Shown: in pieces, positions 55,016 through 60,989 of the stretch
Layout of the letters: each line of letters opens with the position of its first letter
How positions within the stretch are numbered: the first letter of the stretch is position 1
Source of the DNA: an uncultured Commensalibacter sp.
GTDB taxonomy: Bacteria; Pseudomonadota; Alphaproteobacteria; Acetobacterales; Acetobacteraceae
DNA: 60,989 nucleotides
NCBI GenBank assembly: GCA_946699565.1
Contig: CAMPDW010000013.1
Coordinates: 1 to 60,989, forward strand
Direction: 5' to 3'
Position numbers and translations under genes: made by a program
Notes under the pieces: model-generated
What the model was told of the DNA's origin: nothing
Databases searched by the model: none
Seen by the model: the letters and a program-made list of their open reading frames with translations, nothing else

Positions 55016-56731
55016 TTATTTTCCTTTTTCAAGAGAAACTTTAACAGAAGGTAAAGAAGTATCTTTATCAGATAGATTAGCTGATTTTTTCGATAAAGAT
55101 TGATCAAAATTATCATTTTTCTTTTCATCAGCAACATCAGATTTGCATGCACCTGACTGAACTTGAATTGGTATTTGCGATGCTTGTAATATCTGAACTA
55201 TTAAATCTGATTTTTGGGCATAATTACCATGAGATGATGTATCTTGATCCATAGTTACGAAAGTATTCACCCCGACGACACGTCCACAAAGATCAACCAG
55301 TGGACCACCTGAATTACCTGGTGAAACCATTGCACTATGCGGCATAATTATTTCGCCTTCATGATTACGTTGAATACCATTAATTTGACCTTTTGTCAAA
55401 ATGACACCAGGAATTGCCCGTAAATCTCCCTTCAATAATCGCTGCATTGCATCATCCTGACTGATCATAATACCAGGATAACCAGCAGCAACTACATCCT
55501 GCAAAGGTTTTGCCTCTAGAGAAAAACTTAGTGGTTGTTGAGGAGGTGCATTTTCAATTTTCAATACTGCAAGATCCAATCCACCTATTTGAGAATATTG
55601 ACTAATCAAAACAATATGGGCAAGTTTTAATTGACCCAAAGATTGATTGGTAACCATAACCGAATTATTTTTAGCCTTTTCAACAACATGACGGTTTGTT
55701 ATGATTGTATCAGGTGTAATGAAAAATCCTGTTCCTGAGGCTACTGATACATTATCATTACGCAAAACCATAATAAAAACTGTACTTTTTTCAAGAAGTT
55801 CTGGTAAACTCCCTTGGAATTGTTGCCCATTTGCAGTCATAGGTGTATACGGTTGATCCATACTTTTATTTAAAGAGGGATCAGCCCGTGATTCTTTTAT
55901 ATTGCATGGCGGCTTTTTAAGTTTTTCCTGAAGAGCTATAATTTCATTTTCTAATATTTTATTCTTATAATCAATATTAGGTTGTTGGGTCATCAAATCT
56001 TGAGCTTGAAGCACTGTTAATCCCATGATCTTAACAGGTCGTTCAGCAAAAATTAGTCGCCAACCCAAAAATAGACCAATCAAGAAAAATAAAATACCCG
56101 CAATAACTCGAGATAAATTATAATAAATATTAAAATAGTGATTAATATTAAAAACTTTATTAGGAAAATAATTAAAATCAGTTTTTTGATTTAAAAGATT
56201 TTCATTTTCGTTCTTTTTACTTATATTATCTGCCTGCTCTGATTTCTGATTGTGCAATGATGGCTTAGCCTCAGAGAAAAGATTCATTAAATCCAATAGA
56301 TATAAACCGTTTTTTTTGGCATCAAGATATGGTTCAACACCCCAATTTTTAATAATAATCTTCTCTTGCTCTATCAAAATATCATTTTTATTTTGAACTG
56401 TTAAAACAGCATTAATAAGCTGCCTTTTTGAACTGGTTTTAGGAAATATTTCTAAAAGATAATTTATATTTTTTTCTATTTGTTGATAAATTTCTTTTTT
56501 TTGAATTTCAGAAATAGTTTTTGGTTCAACCTTTGTATCAATATACCATGAAACAAATAAATTCGATTCATCTTCATTTTCGGAAAAAACAGGCTCTGCC
56601 AGCTTGATATCAGGGCAATATTTTAAAAAAATTTCATTAATTAAATTATATTGCTTATAAATAATTTGACCATTAATGACGGTTACTTCTGATTTTTTTA
56701 TAATATTTTTCCCAAGAAGATTTAACGTCAT
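55016..56731 (-). CDS. Membrane-anchored trypsin-like serine protease with shared N-terminal domain
   Basis: This 571-residue protein has an N-terminal domain (about 15-155) homologous to those of the next two genes, a polar linker, and one membrane helix at about 205-228. A coiled stretch (about 240-275) precedes a DegP/trypsin-2-like protease domain. The triad is complete: His348 in TNRHVV, Asp386 in GGLDLAVLKI, Ser474 in SPGNSGGPLVD. No PDZ domain follows; the C-terminus is a charged tail. The protease should face the periplasm with the shared domain inside the cell, suggesting signal-controlled proteolysis. It is the first gene of a four-gene operon. Confidence 0.78.
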   Translation of the reverse strand: MTLNLLGKNIIKKSEVTVINGQIIYKQYNLINEIFLKYCPDIKLAEPVFSENEDESNLFVSWYIDTKVEPKTISEIQKKEIYQQIEKNINYLLEIFPKTSSKRQLINAVLTVQNKNDILIEQEKIIIKNWGVEPYLDAKKNGLYLLDLMNLFSEAKPSLHNQKSEQADNISKKNENENLLNQKTDFNYFPNKVFNINHYFNIYYNLSRVIAGILFFLIGLFLGWRLIFAERPVKIMGLTVLQAQDLMTQQPNIDYKNKILENEIIALQEKLKKPPCNIKESRADPSLNKSMDQPYTPMTANGQQFQGSLPELLEKSTVFIMVLRNDNVSVASGTGFFITPDTIITNRHVVEKAKNNSVMVTNQSLGQLKLAHIVLISQYSQIGGLDLAVLKIENAPPQQPLSFSLEAKPLQDVVAAGYPGIMISQDDAMQRLLKGDLRAIPGVILTKGQINGIQRNHEGEIIMPHSAMVSPGNSGGPLVDLCGRVVGVNTFVTMDQDTSSHGNYAQKSDLIVQILQASQIPIQVQSGACKSDVADEKKNDNFDQSLSKKSANLSDKDTSLPSVKVSLEKGK

Positions 56732-56899
56732 TTAATGCTCACAAATTGAATTTAAAAAGCTTTTTAAAACGTCTTAGATATTAATCTATTGTTTAATTAT
56801 TGCCAAGCTATGTATAAAAAATTAAACATGTCTGTATAATTTATAAAAAAGCAGTTAAAACTCTATAATTCAAATAAAAATATAAAAAATATTTAAAAA

Positions 56900-56935
56900 T
56901 TCTATATTTATATATTATTCTATATTTATATATTA
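56900..56935. repeat. Perfect tandem duplication of an 18-bp unit
   Basis: TTCTATATTTATATATTA occurs twice without a gap, at 56900-56917 and 56918-56935. It lies in the 291-base gap between the divergent protease operon and the small secreted-protein cluster, about 90-120 bases before the ATG at 57023. It could duplicate a promoter element or an AT-rich regulator site. Confidence 0.85.
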
Positions 56936-57022
56936 TATTGACACACGAATGATACGTTAATTATCAAAGTTTCAATTTTTTTTAAATTATGATCTTTAGA
57001 TTAAACCAAACCGAGCATAAAA

Positions 57023-57520
57023 ATGTTTTTTATTAAAAACAAACATATATTAAATATTCTTTTTGGTATCATACTGTCTTGGTTTCCATTAACGATACAA
57101 GCCGAAAAAAATCAAACCTTATCAACGCTTGAAATACGAACGTTGCAAACTAGAGAATTTACACAATTATCTCTTTCAAATGCTTATCAAGCTTCTTTGA
57201 ACACCTTTCAGGATCTTGGTTTTATTATTACAGAAACATCACCTTCTCTTAGTTTAATTGTGGCTAATCAAACTCATCCCGATCAAAATCAAGTTATTCT
57301 TGCAACTCTGACCATAATTGCCAAAAATGACTTTTTAAATACAATTATTACCCGCTTATCTTTAAGTACATATCCTCTTTATTCAGGTGAAGAAGGTACA
57401 AATTTAAATGGAGAATCACCAAGAGCATCGAATATTATTCGAACACCAACAACCTATCAACAATTTTATGATGCTTTTTCCTATACATTATCGCTTCAAA
57501 AAAAACTGGTGAATAAATGA
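57023..57520 (+). CDS. Small secreted protein, paralogue 1 of the 57-60 kb family
   Basis: This 165-residue protein has a signal peptide (hydrophobic residues 8-26, cleavage near IQA|EK), so it is periplasmic rather than lipidated. The mature part follows the family pattern: RTLQTREF, a helix, TFQDLGFIITE, then a strand ending in VANQ. It continues with two more strands (TIIAKNDFLNTIITRLSLS) and a final QQFYDAFSYTLSLQ helix. Four other genes within 3 kb encode the same domain. No function is known to me. Its stop overlaps the next start by four bases. Confidence 0.62.
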   Translation: MFFIKNKHILNILFGIILSWFPLTIQAEKNQTLSTLEIRTLQTREFTQLSLSNAYQASLNTFQDLGFIITETSPSLSLIVANQTHPDQNQVILATLTIIAKNDFLNTIITRLSLSTYPLYSGEEGTNLNGESPRASNIIRTPTTYQQFYDAFSYTLSLQKKLVNK

Positions 57521-57960
57521 AGTTCATTTCTCAAATTTTTTTTTACTGTTTAATATTATCTAGTTTTTTTCCATTAATATCTTGTACTAATGTTAATCAC
57601 GATCAAATCATGCCAGCGGCACAAAAAAGAATTAATGAAACACGTATTTTTGAGGCACCTAATCAAAATATCTTATTAAAAACCATTATTACAACTTTAC
57701 AAGATCAGGGTTTTAATATAGTTAAAGTCAATTTAGACAGTAATGAGGTTACAGCCCAGCAAAACAGTTATATTATATTAAGTATCATGGCATATCCAAC
57801 AAGCATTCATCAATTTGCTGTACGAGTTAATGGTCAAATTTTTAGGGATTCTAACCTTTCATCAACAGGTTATGAAAATATAAACGATCCTCAATTTTAT
57901 CAAAAAGAATTTTTTGAGCCTTTGTCTAAATCACTCTTCTTGCAAAATCATTCCTTCTAA
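57517..57960 (+). CDS. Small lipoprotein, paralogue 2 of the 57-60 kb family
   Basis: This 147-residue protein has a lipobox LISC (Cys at residue 23), so it is a probable lipoprotein. The domain pattern is KRINETRIFEA, a helix, TLQDQGFNIVKV and NEVTAQQ. A strand pair with IHQFAVRVNGQIF follows, and a closing QFYQKEFFEPLSKSLFLQ helix. It is coupled to paralogue 1 (ATGA). Asn or Asp follows the lipid Cys only after Thr, so outer-membrane sorting is likely in Lol terms; this is inference. Confidence 0.62.
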   Translation: MKFISQIFFYCLILSSFFPLISCTNVNHDQIMPAAQKRINETRIFEAPNQNILLKTIITTLQDQGFNIVKVNLDSNEVTAQQNSYIILSIMAYPTSIHQFAVRVNGQIFRDSNLSSTGYENINDPQFYQKEFFEPLSKSLFLQNHSF

Positions 57961-58003
57961 CCTTATCTTTAAATAAGCTTTCTGTTCATAGTGGATAAAT
58001 ATC

Positions 58004-58417
58004 ATGCACTTTATAAAATATACTCTTCTTCCAACTTTTCTTCTCATTGCAGGATGCCATTCTACTTCTCAGCAAATCCAAGATGTCCAAGCTACCCAAA
58101 ATACTGATTCACGATTAACCCTAGGAACCATTGAAAGTCAGCTACATAAAGGTATGAGCAATGCTTCTGTTGTTGAAATTTTCGGCCCACCCAATATTGT
58201 AACAACAGATGATCAACATCGTGAAGTTTGGGTATATGACCGCATTTCAACCATACGAGCTCATACCAATTCTGGTGGATGGGCCACTATCGTTATTTTA
58301 GGATTGGGTAATAAAGCCAATACTTCAAGCACGTCACAAAGAACATTAACCTTGATCGTTAAATTTGATTCAAACCAAACAGTCAGGGATTACTCATATA
58401 GATATAGCAATTTCTAA
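58004..58417 (+). CDS. SmpA/BamE-like small lipoprotein
   Basis: This 137-residue protein has a clear lipobox LIAGC (Cys at residue 18). The mature domain reads LTLGTIESQLHKGMSNASVVEIFGPPNIVTTD, then EVWVYDRIS. This is the pattern of the SmpA/OmlA (BamE) fold: a helix with the GMS-VxxxLGPP turn, then a W-x-Y strand. It lacks strong identity to BamE itself, and a role in outer-membrane assembly should not be assumed. It sits between paralogues 2 and 3 of the small secreted family, overlapping the latter by one base. Confidence 0.65.
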   Translation: MHFIKYTLLPTFLLIAGCHSTSQQIQDVQATQNTDSRLTLGTIESQLHKGMSNASVVEIFGPPNIVTTDDQHREVWVYDRISTIRAHTNSGGWATIVILGLGNKANTSSTSQRTLTLIVKFDSNQTVRDYSYRYSNF

Positions 58418-58854
58418 TGAAATTGGATTTCACTCGCCTATTTTCTATCTTAATTCTAAAAAGTAAATTACTTTTAGGGGTACTTTTTCTTACTTTTTCT
58501 ATCCCCATTATATCTGCAAAACCAGAACAAATTTTGGCTTTAAGAGCTATTCAAAGTCGATCTTTCAATACAAATAATCAAAAGAAAATGATCCAAGCTA
58601 TATCCTCTACCTTACAGGATATGGGATATATAATTATCAGGACAAACGATAAAATTGGTTTTGTAACAGCAACACATTTTAGTGATGATATCATTGAAAT
58701 GACAGTTACAACCCAACCAACCAAAAAAGCAATAATTGTAAGGGTTTCTGCAAGAGTAAATAATCTTCCCCTAGGAAAAAATGAGGTTTTTTATCAAACT
58801 TTCTTTAATCAACTTTCACAGGCAACGTTTTTAAATGCTAACGCTATTTATTAA
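58417..58854 (+). CDS. Small secreted protein, paralogue 3 of the 57-60 kb family
   Basis: This 145-residue protein has a signal peptide with a basic start and a hydrophobic core at about residues 17-34 (cleavage near ISA|KPEQ). The domain is the best match to the family pattern: LRAIQSRSFNT, a helix, TLQDMGYIIIRT, KIGFVTATHF, VRVSARV, and YQTFFNQLSQATFL. It begins one base inside the upstream stop (TAATG) and ends one base from the convergent paralogue 4. Confidence 0.65.
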   Translation: MKLDFTRLFSILILKSKLLLGVLFLTFSIPIISAKPEQILALRAIQSRSFNTNNQKKMIQAISSTLQDMGYIIIRTNDKIGFVTATHFSDDIIEMTVTTQPTKKAIIVRVSARVNNLPLGKNEVFYQTFFNQLSQATFLNANAIY

Positions 58855-58855
58855 T

Positions 58856-59263
58856 TTAGGATAAAAAATGAGAAAGCGTATCAAAAAAATCTTGGTACGT
58901 TTGCGGTGAAGTTACAAAGTTTTGATTATACCTTAAAACAACACGAATTGTTGTTAATCCTTTTACAGATAATTTTGTAATTATAACGTTCGCTTGCATA
59001 ATATTATTATTTTCTAAACGTATTGCTTCAATCAGATTAATTGAACTATCTACTCTGACAATTTGAAAATCCAGATTGGCAAGAGTTTTAATCATTGCCG
59101 ACATCATTTGGGTTATATCTAATTGGTCAAACTGACGTATTTGCATCGCACGAAGCTGAATTATAGACAAATCCGTCAGTCTTAAATTGGATGGCGTTGA
59201 ATATCCTTGACAAGCAACCAAAAATAATAAGAAAATTAAAGGGATAAATTGATTGTTTTTCAT
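58856..59263 (-). CDS. Small lipoprotein, paralogue 4 of the 57-60 kb family
   Basis: This 135-residue protein has a lipobox LVAC (Cys at residue 18). The domain shows LRAMQIRQFDQL, a helix, TLANLDFQIVRV, NLIEAIR, a strand TTIRVVLRY and the closing YQDFFDTLSHFL helix. It is on the opposite strand to paralogues 1-3, and its start overlaps the stop of paralogue 5 by four bases (ATGA). Confidence 0.62.
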   Translation of the reverse strand: MKNNQFIPLIFLLFLVACQGYSTPSNLRLTDLSIIQLRAMQIRQFDQLDITQMMSAMIKTLANLDFQIVRVDSSINLIEAIRLENNNIMQANVIITKLSVKGLTTIRVVLRYNQNFVTSPQTYQDFFDTLSHFLS

Positions 59264-59901
59264 TGTATCTGAGCCTGTAAATAAAGAGCTTTTGATAAAG
59301 ATTCAAAAAACTTCTGATAAATTTTAGGATCTTTTACTAACCAAATTTCACCTACATGCCCATCATTAAAAAAATCGCGCATTTCGATGGAAACATGAAC
59401 TTGATAACCTTGTTGATGTGTTAAGGGAATAAATATTACAGAAATAGAACTATTTTTTTTAGCAATGTACAGACTGTTTTGTTCCCCTACAAAATCAAAC
59501 GGCCCAAATTGAATGGCTAAATTCCCACCTGTCCAAGGTTTTTTATGAAAATGCGTAATCGGAATTCCAAAAAAGCTGAATGGTTGTCCAACATCATAAG
59601 TTTGATCAGCATATAAAATACCAAATTCGTTATTAACCTCTCTGATTATATAATGTTGATCTTGAACAACATTCATAACAGCACGCATTAATTCAGATGA
59701 ATCAGATAAATGAAAATCTCTGTTCTGTATCGAAAAACGTTTTAATCGCTCCGTTGTCAAACGCATACTATTTTTAGATGGATTACTGGTATTCGAACAT
59801 GCACCTAGTAAAAAAAGAAAAAAAAGTAATAGGTAGAAAAAAAACGATTGAATATTGCCTTCTTTCGCATTTCTGTCATCTTTCGTGATCTTTAAAATCA
59901 T
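59260..59901 (-). CDS. Lipoprotein, paralogue 5 (long form) of the 57-60 kb family
   Basis: This protein of about 213 residues has a long N-region, a Phe/Leu-rich signal and a lipobox LGAC. The family domain is recognisable as RFSIQNRDFHL, a helix, VVQDQHYIIREV and FGILYADQ. About 45 extra residues are inserted before the closing IYQKFFESLSKALYLQ helix, including a GGNLAIQFGPFDF loop. I prefer the ATG at 59901; the frame remains open to a TTG at 59916. It heads the short minus-strand pair with paralogue 4. Confidence 0.6.
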   Translation of the reverse strand: MILKITKDDRNAKEGNIQSFFFYLLLFFLFLLGACSNTSNPSKNSMRLTTERLKRFSIQNRDFHLSDSSELMRAVMNVVQDQHYIIREVNNEFGILYADQTYDVGQPFSFFGIPITHFHKKPWTGGNLAIQFGPFDFVGEQNSLYIAKKNSSISVIFIPLTHQQGYQVHVSIEMRDFFNDGHVGEIWLVKDPKIYQKFFESLSKALYLQAQIQ

Positions 59902-60078
59902 GAAACGGATATCCAATAAAACAAATAACTTGATGCTTAGACAGATTTTAATATGAAATATTAATCTTTTAAGATTTTTTTATATTAATCTTTTCCAAAT
60001 TAAAAATAAATAAGTTATATTTTAAAAAAAATCATTTCAGTAAAAGCCTATTCATTACCATTTTATTTATGGATTCTT

Positions 60079-60399
60079 ATGAATAATACCTATAAAAAAT
60101 TAAATATTCGTGCGGGTACTATTGAAAAAGTGACTCCAATTAACAATCAAGGAAGTTTTCTTTTAAAAGTAAATTTTGGTTCCGTAATTGGTTTTAAAAA
60201 CACTATTTTACACACTTCACCTTCTTCAACTCCAAAATCCCTCTTGGAAAAACATGTATGCGCCATTATTAATTTACCTCTTACACGTAAAAGGCTAAAA
60301 GCATTCAATACCATATTGCTTTGTATGCCTGATACAAAGGGATATTATATTCCTATCCAACCTGATTATTCAATTCCTAATGGAGGTTCTTTACTTTAA
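60079..60399 (+). CDS. csaA: CsaA-like tRNA-binding-domain protein
   Basis: This 106-residue cytoplasmic protein matches the CsaA family, a dimeric EMAP/tRNA-binding OB-fold that in Bacillus acts as an export-related chaperone. The pattern is LNIRAGTIEKV, LLKVNFGSVIGFKNTIL, a helix ending LLEKHVCAIINL, then YYIPIQPDYSIPNGGSLL. The usual CsaA ILA segment and the PNG turn are visible. It ends one base inside the start of gpt (TAATG), so the two are translationally coupled. Confidence 0.8.
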   Translation: MNNTYKKLNIRAGTIEKVTPINNQGSFLLKVNFGSVIGFKNTILHTSPSSTPKSLLEKHVCAIINLPLTRKRLKAFNTILLCMPDTKGYYIPIQPDYSIPNGGSLL

Positions 60400-60872
60400 T
60401 GGCTAGCAAATATATGACTGTTTCATGGGATCAATTACATAAAGATGTCCGAACTCTTTCTGAACGGTTAAGCAATTTTAATTTTAAAGGTATAATTTCT
60501 ATTACACGAGGCGGACTTATTCCTGCTGGTATTATTGCCCGAGAACTTGAGCTTCGATTGATTGATACAGTTTCTGTCGTTACCTATGATGAAGAAAAAC
60601 GGGGCGAACTTAAAATTATTAAACATCCTTCAATTACAAATGATGGAGAAGAATTCTTAATCATTGATGATCTTGTTGATTCGGGTATTACTGCCAAAGC
60701 TATACGTAAATTATTACCCAAAGCCTATTTTGCATGTCTATATGCTAAACCAGAGGGAAAAGAATTTACTGATAAATTTATTATGGAAGTTCAACAAGAT
60801 ACATGGATTCTATTTCCATGGGATATGGCACCTGCATTTGCTCCACCTTTGATAAAATCCAAAAAAAAATAA
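60399..60872 (+). CDS. gpt: Xanthine-guanine phosphoribosyltransferase
   Basis: Gpt salvages xanthine and guanine with PRPP to give XMP and GMP. The 157-residue protein follows E. coli Gpt along its length: VSWDQLHKDVRTLSERL, the Arg-Gly PPi loop SITRGGLIPAGIIAREL near residue 36, VVTYDEEKRGELK, the PRPP-binding signature LIIDDLVDSGITAKAIR near 86, and QDTWILFPWDMAP near 130. The GMP product links it with guaB at the other end of the window. It is coupled to csaA upstream and followed by tRNA-Pro. Confidence 0.95.
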   Translation: MASKYMTVSWDQLHKDVRTLSERLSNFNFKGIISITRGGLIPAGIIARELELRLIDTVSVVTYDEEKRGELKIIKHPSITNDGEEFLIIDDLVDSGITAKAIRKLLPKAYFACLYAKPEGKEFTDKFIMEVQQDTWILFPWDMAPAFAPPLIKSKKK

Positions 60873-60938
60873 AAAAATGCACTTTTCGTAAAAAACTTCT
60901 TGCCTTATGGTTCAGAAAAAGATAGCTATAAGGTCATT

Positions 60939-60989
60939 CGGGGTGTGGCGCAGCCTGGCTAGCGCGCTTGTTTTGGGTACAAGAGGCCC
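60939..60989 (+). tRNA. tRNA-Pro (anticodon TGG), 5' part only
   Basis: The 51 bases at the window edge contain the 5' acceptor strand CGGGGTG, a D-arm with GCGCAGCCTGGCTAGCGC, and the anticodon arm CTTGT / ACAAG around loop TTTGGGT. The anticodon is TGG and position 1 is C, as in tRNA-Pro. The T-arm and 3' acceptor strand lie outside the window. A possible promoter lies upstream: TTGCCT at 60900-60905 and TAGCTA at 60923-60928, 17 bases apart. Confidence 0.92.

Overview
The window is AT-rich (roughly one third G+C by eye), compact chromosomal DNA of a Gram-negative bacterium. Gene content and order (aroE-coaE-dnaQ, priA beside a XerC-type recombinase, an NAD-type isocitrate dehydrogenase of the isopropylmalate-dehydrogenase fold, rsmB next to guaB, a tRNA-Gln(CTG)) fit an alphaproteobacterium. 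The low G+C and small intergenic gaps suggest a host-associated acetic acid bacterium such as a Commensalibacter-like Acetobacteraceae; that placement is inference.

0-25 kb is mostly housekeeping: a cut-off response regulator, a cation/proton antiporter, rsmB-guaB, ppx-rlmE, tRNA-Gln, a Nudix protein, prfC, rpsD, an AT-rich gap of 754 bp, an HdeD-like protein, cysS-trmJ, a MATE transporter, an LpxR-like lipid A deacylase, aroE-coaE-dnaQ, a short radC remnant, pcrA-prmA-GNAT-pepP and an isocitrate dehydrogenase. 25-29 kb holds a DoxX-like protein, a nickel/cobalt permease, two secreted coiled-coil proteins (one with a glycine zipper) and a secreted type-B carboxylesterase.

The main accessory block lies at 29.4-41.6 kb on the minus strand. 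It is one tightly coupled seven-gene operon: SrfB (Hsp70/actin-like ATPase), SrfC (GTPase), a one-TM protein with Sel1-like repeats, a secreted von Willebrand A protein, a MacB/LolD-type ABC ATPase and its FtsX-like permease, and a secreted SUMF1/formylglycine-enzyme-fold protein. The layout suggests an envelope machine with cytoplasmic nucleotide-driven parts coupled to periplasmic sensors or effectors.

41.9-52.4 kb returns to ordinary genes: an MFS exporter, a double-domain aspartic protease, xerC, thiD, priA, a MYG1-like protein, a succinate-semialdehyde dehydrogenase and ilvE. A second accessory operon follows at 52.5-56.7 kb (minus): a membrane-anchored trypsin-like protease, two further membrane proteins and a secreted protein. 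The first three share a previously unlabelled N-terminal domain ahead of the membrane segment. It may belong functionally with the Srf operon, but that link is inferred.

57.0-59.9 kb is a cluster of five diverged paralogues of a small secreted or lipoprotein domain, with a SmpA/BamE-like lipoprotein among them. The window closes with csaA, gpt and the first part of a tRNA-Pro(TGG). Regulatory structure visible in the sequence includes several strong inverted-repeat terminators, two perfect tandem duplications in promoter-side gaps, and many ATGA/TGATG/GTGA stop-start overlaps that imply translational coupling.
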